A program made the position numbers and the translations under genes. Shown here piece by piece: positions 7,452-14,641 of a DNA stretch of 17,041 nt. Source of the stretch: JAQUGA01 sp964521105 (GTDB taxonomy: Bacteria > Bacteroidota > Bacteroidia > Bacteroidales > WCHB1-69). Position 1 is the stretch's first letter, and every line of letters starts with the position of its first letter. Location: NCBI GenBank assembly GCA_964521105.1, contig CAZFPO010000058.1, positions 1-17,041 on the forward strand. Direction: 5' to 3'. Below the pieces are notes generated by a model. The model was not told where the DNA came from and searched no databases. It was given only the letters and a program-made list of their open reading frames with translations.

Positions 7452-10019
7452 ATGAAACAAAAATTATTAACCTTTTTAGCAGTATTTTTCATTGCATCAA
7501 ATATTATCGCTCAGCCAAATTGGGCATGGGTAAAAAGTGCAGGAACATCAAGTGATGACCAAGCAACATCAGTAGTTAGAGATAGTCAGGGCAATGTATA
7601 CTTAACCGGTTATTTCACTGGAACTATCTCATTTGGTTCGGGAAATAATTTAATTTCTTCAGGAGGAACCGATATGTTTATTGCCAAATACACAAACAAT
7701 GGTGGTTTGGTGTGGGCAAAAAAAGCCGGCGGTACAGGAGCCGACAAAGGTGTTGATATTAAAATGGATAATCAAGGCTATATTTATATTTTGGGGTGGC
7801 ACGCAGCGTCGGCATTTTTTGGAACCACACAAATTGATAATGCCGATGGTGCAAAATCTTTTATCGCTAAATATGACGACACTGGTCAATTAATTTGGGT
7901 TAAAAAATTAGGAGGCTATGCTCGTACATTTACAATTGATGGTGCAAACAATTTATTTATTTCGGCTTCGTTTGGTGCAACAATAAAAGTTGAAACCACA
8001 CAAATTACTGCAAATGGTTATGATGATATTTGGATGGGGAAATTCACAAGCAATGGTAATTTGAGCTGGATTCGCGAAATGTATGGGTCAAATGGATCCG
8101 AAACTCCAGTAGCTATAACAACCTCAGCCGATAATAAAGTTCTTTTAACAGGTCGTTTTGACGGTTCATGTATTTTTGATGGCGGTGGCTCAACTATTTC
8201 AAACGCTGGGGGAACAGGAAACGAAGATATGTTTTTGGTTAAATACGATACAAGTGGCTCTTTTCAATGGGTACGACAATTTTCAGCTCAAGTATCTAAC
8301 CAAAGTTCAACTAAATCGCTTGCGGTTGATGCAAGTGGAAATATTTATATAGCCGGAATTTTTACAGGAAATATCAACATTGGCTCCAGTTTATTAATTA
8401 GTAATGGTAATAGTGATGCTTTTGTAGCAAAATTAACACCCGATGGTAGCACTTGTACATGGGCTAAAAAGTTTGGTAGTGCTGCCGCTGATGGTGCTAT
8501 GGGAATTGGAATTGATGGCTCAAACAATGTTTTTATAGCAGGTTTTTATTCCGATTCGTTAACGATTGGTAATATTTTACTACCTCAACCTGGCACCTCC
8601 GGTGCATTTATTGCAAAATACAATACTTCAGGCGATTTTCAATGGGCAAAACCAGCTTTTAGTTCGGGAGCCGATGCAGCCTTAGGACTTCACGTTATTT
8701 CCGACGGGTCAGCTCTTGTTTGTGGGCGATTTAGCAATACAGCCAATTTTCACGGAATTCCAATTACAAGTGCAGGTGGATTTGATATTTTTGTAGCTAA
8801 ATCAGAAATAACATTTACCCCACCATTAAAAGCAAATTTTTCGGCAAATATTACCACAGTTAATCAAGGTGGAAGTGTGGCTTTTACCGATTTAACCACC
8901 GGAAATCCTAACGTTTGGACATGGACATTTCAAGGTGTAACCCCTAGTGTTTATGACATTCAAAATCCAACCATAACTTATCCTACTCCAGGTACATATA
9001 ATGTTACCCTTGCTGTTACAAACGCTTATGGTGAAAGTAGTCAAATTACCAAACAAGGATATATCACCGTAACACAATATGTTAGTCCGTGTAATGCCAT
9101 CCGTTTTGATGGAACAGACGATTATGTTGATTGTGGAAATCGCTCTACACTTCGTTTCCAAAGTAATTTCACCGTCGAAGCTTGGATTAATCCAACCGAA
9201 GCAAACGGTTATCCATTATCGTTTATGAATCTCACAACCGATTATAAAAATGGCTATGGTTTTGGTTTTGTTAATGGCAAACTACGTTTTTTAATTCACC
9301 CGTTATCGATGAATGTAACCGATTGGGAAACCCTTCCCGGTGTTGATTTGCCATTAAATCAATGGAGTCATGTGGCAGGAACATACGATGGCAAAGTTGT
9401 AAAAATATACTTAAACGGAGTATTAGCTGATTCAAAAACAATTTCAACAACTTCTCAAAGTATTTTATGGAATACGCTTCCTACTGGTTTATACATTGGT
9501 CGTTACATGGCAACAACACCAAGCGAAGCATCGTATTTTAAAGGCTTAGTTGACGATGTAAGACTTTGGAGAACTACACGTTCGGCAAGCGAAATTGCTG
9601 CTAATTACAATGCAAAATTAGCCGGTAACGAAAGCAACTTAGCTGCATACTGGAATTTTAACGAAGGTGAAGGAACAACTGCTGGCGATGCAACGGCTAA
9701 TAATTATGATGGCACTTTAAAAAATGGACCAGTTTGGGTTGCTTCTTCTACATCATGTTGGGGTGTTGGAGTTGAAGAATCGCCAGAACTTAATTCTGTT
9801 AAATTGTACCCTAATCCATTTAATGAATTAATTAATATTGAAGGTATAACCGAAGAAACAACCTTAAATGTTTATGATATCACTGGTAAATTAATTCATA
9901 GTAACCTAATTAAAACTGCAAATTCAACACTAAGTACCAGCGAATTTAGTAATGGAATTTATATTATTCGTTTACAATCAAATTTGGGCAGTAGGAGTTT
10001 TAAATTATTGAAACAATAA
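7452..10019 (+). CDS. T9SS cargo: seven-blade SBBP propeller, PKD, LamG, type A sorting domain
   Basis: This 855-residue secreted protein begins with a signal peptide (MKQKLLTFLAVFFIASNIIA, cleaved near residue 20). Residues 24-450 are seven SBBP-type repeats of about 50-67 residues, each with W-(V/A/I)-(K/R) (Trp at 26, 88, 149, 206, 273, 337, 398), then G-N-x-(Y/F)-(I/L), then F-(I/V)-(A/V)-K-(Y/L). Seven such units predict a closed beta-propeller. A PKD domain follows (about 459-541; VAFTDLTTG, then TYPTPGTYNVTLAVTN), then a LamG/concanavalin-like domain (about 546-770; RFDGTDDYVDCGN, FTVEAWINP, WSHVAGTYDGKVVKIYLNG, GLVDDVRLWRT). The C-terminus (about 783-855) is a type A sorting domain with LYPNPF and a final GIYIIRLQ strand. 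The protein is therefore sent through the type IX secretion system and attached to or released from the surface. An adhesin or glycan-binding role is an inference from PKD plus LamG. Confidence 0.93.
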   Translation: MKQKLLTFLAVFFIASNIIAQPNWAWVKSAGTSSDDQATSVVRDSQGNVYLTGYFTGTISFGSGNNLISSGGTDMFIAKYTNNGGLVWAKKAGGTGADKGVDIKMDNQGYIYILGWHAASAFFGTTQIDNADGAKSFIAKYDDTGQLIWVKKLGGYARTFTIDGANNLFISASFGATIKVETTQITANGYDDIWMGKFTSNGNLSWIREMYGSNGSETPVAITTSADNKVLLTGRFDGSCIFDGGGSTISNAGGTGNEDMFLVKYDTSGSFQWVRQFSAQVSNQSSTKSLAVDASGNIYIAGIFTGNINIGSSLLISNGNSDAFVAKLTPDGSTCTWAKKFGSAAADGAMGIGIDGSNNVFIAGFYSDSLTIGNILLPQPGTSGAFIAKYNTSGDFQWAKPAFSSGADAALGLHVISDGSALVCGRFSNTANFHGIPITSAGGFDIFVAKSEITFTPPLKANFSANITTVNQGGSVAFTDLTTGNPNVWTWTFQGVTPSVYDIQNPTITYPTPGTYNVTLAVTNAYGESSQITKQGYITVTQYVSPCNAIRFDGTDDYVDCGNRSTLRFQSNFTVEAWINPTEANGYPLSFMNLTTDYKNGYGFGFVNGKLRFLIHPLSMNVTDWETLPGVDLPLNQWSHVAGTYDGKVVKIYLNGVLADSKTISTTSQSILWNTLPTGLYIGRYMATTPSEASYFKGLVDDVRLWRTTRSASEIAANYNAKLAGNESNLAAYWNFNEGEGTTAGDATANNYDGTLKNGPVWVASSTSCWGVGVEESPELNSVKLYPNPFNELINIEGITEETTLNVYDITGKLIHSNLIKTANSTLSTSEFSNGIYIIRLQSNLGSRSFKLLKQ

Positions 10020-10042
10020 GATTATCTGATATTTATTAAAAT

Positions 10043-10072
10043 AAAAAGCCGTTGAAAATTCAACGGCTTTTT
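10043..10072. terminator. Bidirectional intrinsic terminator between convergent genes
   Basis: AAAAAGCCGTTGAA at 10043-10056 is exactly complementary to TTCAACGGCTTTTT at 10059-10072. This gives a GC-containing stem around a short AT loop with a T run on either strand. It sits between the stop of the T9SS cargo gene (10019) and the stop of the minus-strand lipoprotein gene (10092), so it can end both transcripts. Confidence 0.92.
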
Positions 10073-10091
10073 ATATTTAATAAATTTGGAT

Positions 10092-10655
10092 TTATTTGTT
10101 AGCTTTCCATTTGCTATATAAAGAAGTTGTTTTGTCATCGGGTTCGTTTACAGTGGTTGTAAATTCTAATGATTTTGAAGTATTGTCCCAATAAATTGCA
10201 GGAAAATAATCGGGTCCTTTTGTTCCATTTGAATTTTTATAAGTTTCGGTCATTAAATCCGAAATGTAATACATATAAGGACATTTGTCGTTAGGTTGGA
10301 AAATTTTAACTTGATCTAAACCTTCAAATTCATAAACAGCTTCACCACAAAGCTTACCATTTTCTTCAAACAAACGTTTAGAAACTAATTTAGCATTTGG
10401 AAATGCCTTTGTAGCTTCGTCTCCTTTAATGTAATTGTCAATTAACTCGTTGTAATCCTTGTTCAATTCTTCTTGTTGAGTTAACTCTTCAGAGTCGAAT
10501 TTTGACATAATATTATTATATTTAATTGTCAATTTTCCCTTATTTTTACCCGTAAAAGAAATTTTATACTCCTTTGTTTCGCAGGTTAAGCAACTTGAAA
10601 CTACAAATGCTAACACTAACACAACAATACTTAATAATAATGATTTTGATTTCAT
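10092..10655 (-). CDS. Small lipoprotein of unknown function
   Basis: I do not recognise this family. The 187-residue protein begins with a lipoprotein signal peptide (hydrophobic core LLLSIVVLVLAFVV) and a lipobox VSSC, so Cys22 is the probable lipidated residue. A second cysteine follows at once (CLTCETKEY). The mature part is mixed alpha/beta and charged: a beta stretch KEYKISFTGKNKGKLTIKY (28-46), an acidic helical segment (about 51-75), and a C-terminal part with KCPYMYYISDL and an acid/Lys-rich tail. Four cysteines remain after the signal peptide (22, 25 and two later ones). No catalytic motif is visible. Its own promoter lies directly upstream, and the terminator at 10043-10072 closes the transcript. 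Confidence 0.75.
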   Translation of the reverse strand: MKSKSLLLSIVVLVLAFVVSSCLTCETKEYKISFTGKNKGKLTIKYNNIMSKFDSEELTQQEELNKDYNELIDNYIKGDEATKAFPNAKLVSKRLFEENGKLCGEAVYEFEGLDQVKIFQPNDKCPYMYYISDLMTETYKNSNGTKGPDYFPAIYWDNTSKSLEFTTTVNEPDDKTTSLYSKWKANK

Positions 10656-10705
10656 AGATTAAATTTTAAAAATTTATTAATTATTTATTTTCCAATTTTA
10701 AAACA

Positions 10706-10737
10706 CAAAAGTAATTAAAATGTTTTCTCTATCCAAA
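10706..10737 (-). promoter_or_regulatory. Complete Bacteroidota-type promoter of the small lipoprotein gene
   Basis: On the minus strand TTTG (10737-10734) is followed by 20 bases and then TACTTTTG (10713-10706). This matches both the -33 TTTG and -7 TAnnTTTG elements with good spacing. It gives a leader of roughly 45 bases before the ATG at 10655. It lies in the 98-base gap after the propeller gene, so the lipoprotein can be expressed independently of the operon upstream. Confidence 0.65.
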
Positions 10738-10753
10738 TAAATGAAAAGTTCAA

Positions 10754-12010
10754 TTATTTCTGTTTGACTCTAAATGTTCCATCATCATTCATAAACAGAA
10801 TCATTGGCTGATTATATCGAGGTGATAATAAAATCTCGTCGGCACTAACTTTGTCGGGCATATAAACTCTTCCTGCAAGCACAATTCGTCCATCGGAAAG
10901 TTGTATTCCGGTGTTAAATTCAGAGCTTGTTGGCTGTGCTGTTACAGCTAAACTTGGAAGATTGTAATCGGGGTCGTCAAACATTCCAACCTCATCAGAA
11001 AATTGTTTTTCTAGCTTATTATTTAAAATGAAGAAATTTGCTTTACTAATAATCATCACATTGTTATAAGCCTGATAATGTGTGCTATACATTAATATCT
11101 TACCATTATTCAATAGTAAAAACCCATTTGCTTTAATGTCATCAATCACTTTTTCATCAATTTTATCTCCTTTTGAATTTAATTTCAGCAAAACAGTTTT
11201 ACAAGGACCTGCTTTTTTATCACGATAACTCGATGCTATAATGAAATTTCCATCAGTATCTTGTATTAAAGAGTTACTTTCAAAATCTGTAGAAAATTCA
11301 GGATAATAATTCCATATTTTTTCTCCCAATGAGTCAACATAATAAATAAAAGGTTTAATATTAAAATCTTCGTCAAGAATTTGATAACCTGCAATTAATA
11401 TGTTTTTTTCTTGGGTAACCAAAATTTTCGAAATCAATTCATGCTTATCCGAAACTATTGTTTTAAAGGGAATAGGTAAATATTTATCATTATCCGCTTT
11501 TATTAAGCCAATGTTATATAAACCTGTTTCCTTGTTTCGGTTTGATTGAGCGATGATACATTTATTGTTTGAAAATGGCACAACGTCACCTATTATCATA
11601 GAATAACTCATTGCCATTACATTTACCGAATTTGAGGTTCCATCGTCATTTACAAGAATTGAAAAAGGTTTAGATTTACCGTTCCCTTCAGTATTTCCGT
11701 ACAACATAGAACGATTTTCGGGAGTTAAAATTAATCGGAGCATGCCACTCGTGTTTCCTTTATGAGGATAATTACTTGAAATTAATTTACCCTTACTATC
11801 AATACAAGCAAACCATGGATACGGATTTTTAAAATCAGTATCCTTTGCTTCGCCTAACGCATAAATCTTTTTATTAGCACCTTCTTTAATGTCAACAATT
11901 TGAACATTAGGTCGTTCTTCGATTTGGTCTTTAAAAATAAAAATACCTGTTTGAGATTTTACAGTAAAACAAATAAAACCAAGTAAGAAAGGCAAAAGCA
12001 TTTTTTTCAT
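10754..12010 (-). CDS. Secreted propeller-like protein of unknown function
   Basis: The 418-residue protein has a signal peptide (MKKMLLPFLLGFICFTVKSQ, cleavage near residue 18-20) and no membrane span or sorting domain. I do not recognise a named family. About seven similar units are visible, each a (D/N)G-x-(I/F)-(I/L)-(I/L)-(A/Y)-(G/S) strand, a loop, a hydrophobic strand and a D/N-x-x-G-x turn. They lie near residues 46-77, 98-124, 148-177, 201-232, 252-283, 300-334 and 373-412. Clear examples are NILIAGYQ then YVDSLGEKIW, DGNFIIASSY then LLKLNSKGDKI, and DGRIVLAG near the end. This predicts a beta-propeller, related in style to the SBBP and PQQ-like classes. The start is 30 bases after the OmpA-type gene, so the two are probably co-transcribed. 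It may work with that protein in the periplasm or at the surface, which is inference. Confidence 0.72.
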   Translation of the reverse strand: MKKMLLPFLLGFICFTVKSQTGIFIFKDQIEERPNVQIVDIKEGANKKIYALGEAKDTDFKNPYPWFACIDSKGKLISSNYPHKGNTSGMLRLILTPENRSMLYGNTEGNGKSKPFSILVNDDGTSNSVNVMAMSYSMIIGDVVPFSNNKCIIAQSNRNKETGLYNIGLIKADNDKYLPIPFKTIVSDKHELISKILVTQEKNILIAGYQILDEDFNIKPFIYYVDSLGEKIWNYYPEFSTDFESNSLIQDTDGNFIIASSYRDKKAGPCKTVLLKLNSKGDKIDEKVIDDIKANGFLLLNNGKILMYSTHYQAYNNVMIISKANFFILNNKLEKQFSDEVGMFDDPDYNLPSLAVTAQPTSSEFNTGIQLSDGRIVLAGRVYMPDKVSADEILLSPRYNQPMILFMNDDGTFRVKQK

Positions 12011-12040
12011 ACAAATAATTTTGGATTTATGAGAATAATC

Positions 12041-14059
12041 TTAGTTTTTTAAAATTGTAAATTCAACCCGGCGATTTAATTGTCGACCTTCTTCGTTGTC
12101 GTTTGTCGATACAGGTTTTGTTTTACCATATCCTTTTGATATAATTCGGGATTCGGCAATACCTTTTGATACAATATAATCTTTAACTGCTTTTGCTCTT
12201 TCTTCCGAAAGCTTTAGATTGGCATCATCAGAGCCAACATTGTCGGTATGTCCCGACATTTCAATCTCCATTTTTGAATTATTTTTCAGAACATTAACTA
12301 CTTCATCTAATTCGGCATACGATTCGGGACGAAGAGTAGCTTTGCCAAAATCAAAAAAGATATTATTTAATCTAATAATCTGTCCAATTTCAACAGGTAC
12401 TAGATAAAGGTTTTTTTCAATAATTGAAGTTTCTCCAATTTCGCGTGCATCGACATTTTCCGAAACAGTTAAATACTTATTGGCTTTAGCAAGGTATGAA
12501 TAATATACTCCAATGGGCAAAGCGATAGAGTATTCGCCAGTTTCGCCATTTGAAGAGGCAGTTCCCATATTTTTTCCTGTCAACAAATCGGTATAAAAAA
12601 TATCCGCTTGTAAGGGTAAATTTGTTTTTTTGTCTAACACTTTTCCTTTGATAATAATCACTGGTTCTGGTTTTATCGTCATCGTCTTCAACTCTTCTTT
12701 TTTAGGTTGACGTAATTTTATACGGTAAATATTAGCACTTTTTTCCCAACGAATAAAATAGGCATATTCCCCTTTTGAATCAATCGCAAAGGCATTTTCA
12801 TGAGCTGACGTATTAATAATTGGACCTAAATTTAATGGTTGAGTCCAGTTTTGCCAAGTGTCATCTAACCGACGAGTTACATAAATATCTTTTTTTCCAT
12901 ATCCGATATGACCATCGCTAGCAAAAAAGAAGGTTTTGTTATCTGCAGCTAAAAAACAAGGAATTTCATCGCCCGTTGTATTAATATCATCACCCATACG
13001 AATAAATTTATCGTAGCCCCCATTTTCATTTCGAATTCCAACATAAATATCTCCGTCAAAGTATTTCATTTCGCCATCTTTACGTTCCATATCAACAATA
13101 TAATATTTTCCATCATAACTCATAATATCGTTAATGTAATTACTTTCCGACTTAAAACCACTTAAATCTAACTTATCATATTCCCATTTTAAATTACCCA
13201 GCCAATTTTTCTTTATATATGTTTTATAAACATTCAATTTTCCTACTGTCAAATCGTTCACGTAAGCCACATTGTTGTCTTGTGAGATAGCTGTTAAAGA
13301 ACTTGAAGTTGATTTATCGTTGGGTAAATTAAAAACGCTTATTTCTACTTTTTTAAACTTTCCATTGCTACCTATTTCGCCTCGATATATCTTTGTGTTA
13401 GAGCCATCGCTATGGTTAAAATAAATATATTTTCCATCAACAGTTAAAACAGGAGCCGTTGGATTTGCTACACCTGATACATCATCATTCATAAACATGG
13501 GTTCTCCTTCAAAGGGCTCGTCTTTAGCAAAATGATACCAAGGTTTATATGGTTCTTTAAAATCGGCTAATGCTACTCCCGCAATTTGGTTTACTCCAGT
13601 AATTTTTACATAATCCATGTATATGTATACGTCCGTAACGTTTTTGGTTAATTCAAAATTATAATTTGTTGTAACATATCCTTTATCTGAAGCTTTTGTT
13701 TCTCCCTCGAAAATTGTTTTTTTGAGAGGTGTTTTTTCATTGTTCGGGCGATATCCTATTTCTATTTTAGCAATGGCACCAGGATTATAGTTTTCGCTAA
13801 TGATTACTTGCTGGGCGTCAAAAGGCATAAATGAATAATGTATTATTCCGGGGTCTTTTGCATTTTTTTTGAGTTTTTTGCTTTCGTCGTTTTCCGCAAT
13901 TACTGCCGCACAATACTTGTTAAACCCAGTTTTCCAGGTATTCATTTTGCCAGCACCAGCTTCGGAACCGTCCACTTTATAACTCCAGCGTACTTTTTGA
14001 GAAAATCCCAAATTTATAATCATCAATGCTAATAAAAAAAAGGATACTTGCTTTTTCAT
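12041..14059 (-). CDS. OmpA-family envelope protein with PD40-like propeller
   Basis: The 672-residue protein has a signal peptide (MKKQVSFFLLALMIINLGFS, cleavage near 20). Residues about 22-190 form a beta-rich domain that I cannot name (it resembles a carbohydrate-binding jelly roll). Residues about 195-450 are PD40/WD40-like repeats (DGKYIYFNHSDGS, SYDGKYYIVDMER, ADNKTFFFASDGHIGYGKKDIY, SKGEYAYFIRWE). Residues about 468-555 are a carboxypeptidase-regulatory-like domain (IIKGKVLDKKTNLPL, then GETGEYSIALPIG). Residues about 563-672 are an OmpA C-terminal domain: NIFFDFGKATLRPES, MSGHTDNVGS and KLSEERAKAVKDYI. Asp606 and Arg621 are the two residues that in OmpA proteins hold diaminopimelate of peptidoglycan, and their spacing of 15 is the normal one. 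The order propeller, regulatory domain, OmpA resembles PorE, a T9SS-associated protein, but the N-terminal TPR region of PorE is absent. Expected role: linking the outer membrane to peptidoglycan. Confidence 0.85.
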   Translation of the reverse strand: MKKQVSFFLLALMIINLGFSQKVRWSYKVDGSEAGAGKMNTWKTGFNKYCAAVIAENDESKKLKKNAKDPGIIHYSFMPFDAQQVIISENYNPGAIAKIEIGYRPNNEKTPLKKTIFEGETKASDKGYVTTNYNFELTKNVTDVYIYMDYVKITGVNQIAGVALADFKEPYKPWYHFAKDEPFEGEPMFMNDDVSGVANPTAPVLTVDGKYIYFNHSDGSNTKIYRGEIGSNGKFKKVEISVFNLPNDKSTSSSLTAISQDNNVAYVNDLTVGKLNVYKTYIKKNWLGNLKWEYDKLDLSGFKSESNYINDIMSYDGKYYIVDMERKDGEMKYFDGDIYVGIRNENGGYDKFIRMGDDINTTGDEIPCFLAADNKTFFFASDGHIGYGKKDIYVTRRLDDTWQNWTQPLNLGPIINTSAHENAFAIDSKGEYAYFIRWEKSANIYRIKLRQPKKEELKTMTIKPEPVIIIKGKVLDKKTNLPLQADIFYTDLLTGKNMGTASSNGETGEYSIALPIGVYYSYLAKANKYLTVSENVDAREIGETSIIEKNLYLVPVEIGQIIRLNNIFFDFGKATLRPESYAELDEVVNVLKNNSKMEIEMSGHTDNVGSDDANLKLSEERAKAVKDYIVSKGIAESRIISKGYGKTKPVSTNDNEEGRQLNRRVEFTILKN

Positions 14060-14151
14060 CTTTCAGTAATTTAAAATAAATTTATTATTAATTAGTCCAT
14101 AAAATACAAAAACAAAGAGTTTATAAATGCATTGTTATCGCATTTTAACGA

Positions 14152-14179
14152 CAAATTTACAAAAGATTTTCAAAACAAA
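14152..14179 (-). promoter_or_regulatory. Possible Bacteroidota promoter of the OmpA-type operon
   Basis: On the minus strand TAAATTTG (14159-14152) matches the -7 element, with TTTG at 14179-14176, 16 bases upstream. The spacing is shorter than the ideal of about 19-21. The leader to the ATG at 14059 would be about 90 bases. Confidence 0.35.
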
Positions 14180-14284
14180 TGCTTTTTAAGTTTGAAAATT
14201 AAACAATAATATAAATATTACATTTGTTTGGATTTTTATAGAAGCTAACACTTTGCTATACTATTTATTATTCGCCTTAGGGAT

Positions 14285-14313
14285 AAAAAAAGGACTGTCC
14301 TTTGGGGCAGTCC
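14285..14313 (-). terminator. Intrinsic terminator of the 28-residue membrane protein gene
   Basis: GGACTGTCC (14292-14300) pairs with GGGCAGTCC (14305-14313) around a four-base loop, with one G-U pair. Read on the minus strand, the stem is followed by seven T (the A run at 14285-14291). The hairpin begins 22 bases after the stop codon of the small reading frame at 14336-14422, the only candidate gene it could serve on that strand. Confidence 0.82.
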
Positions 14314-14335
14314 GTAGATTTATAAATTAAGAGTT

Positions 14336-14422
14336 TTAGTTAACGATAATATAAAGTGCCAATATTAATGCTATAACTCCTATATAAATCCCCCATAATA
14401 CACTTTGCTTAATTGATTTCAT
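14336..14422 (-). CDS. 28-residue single-span membrane microprotein
   Basis: A 28-codon frame runs from the ATG at 14422 to TAA at 14338-14336. The product begins MKSIKQSVLWG, continues with one hydrophobic span of about 18 residues (about 9-27, mainly I, L, V, A, G, Y and W), and ends in Asn. The basic N-terminus and short tail predict a single inner-membrane helix with its N-terminus in the cytoplasm. No similarity to a named small protein is certain; its size is like the CydX- or KdpF-type accessory subunits, but no partner complex is encoded nearby. Support comes from an amino-acid pattern of a real membrane helix, a matched strong terminator 22 bases downstream, and an otherwise empty 580-base gap between the OmpA-type gene and sufS. 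I did not find a clear -7 element upstream. Confidence 0.65.
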   Translation of the reverse strand: MKSIKQSVLWGIYIGVIALILALYIIVN

Positions 14423-14587
14423 GGCTTTGAATTTTAAAGTTATTTGTAGAAAGACAGTACATTAACACATCGGGTTGCCTATATTTAAGATTAATTCTAA
14501 ATAAAAATTGTTAAATTATACCCGCAACTTAAAATTATAATTCTGCCTTTGAAATACTTTAATTTCATATATTTAAAACAAAAGAAA

Positions 14588-14619
14588 TTTAGTAATTAAC
14601 TTATTATTGCTTAATTTTG
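14588..14619 (+). promoter_or_regulatory. Bacteroidota-type promoter of sufS
   Basis: TTTA (14588-14591, one mismatch to TTTG) is followed after 20 bases by TAATTTTG (14612-14619), a perfect TAnnTTTG -7 element. The ATG of sufS lies 22 bases further on. It shows that this sufS is transcribed from its own promoter rather than read from an upstream suf operon. Confidence 0.5.
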
Positions 14620-14641
14620 TTGATTCAATAAATAAAACAAC

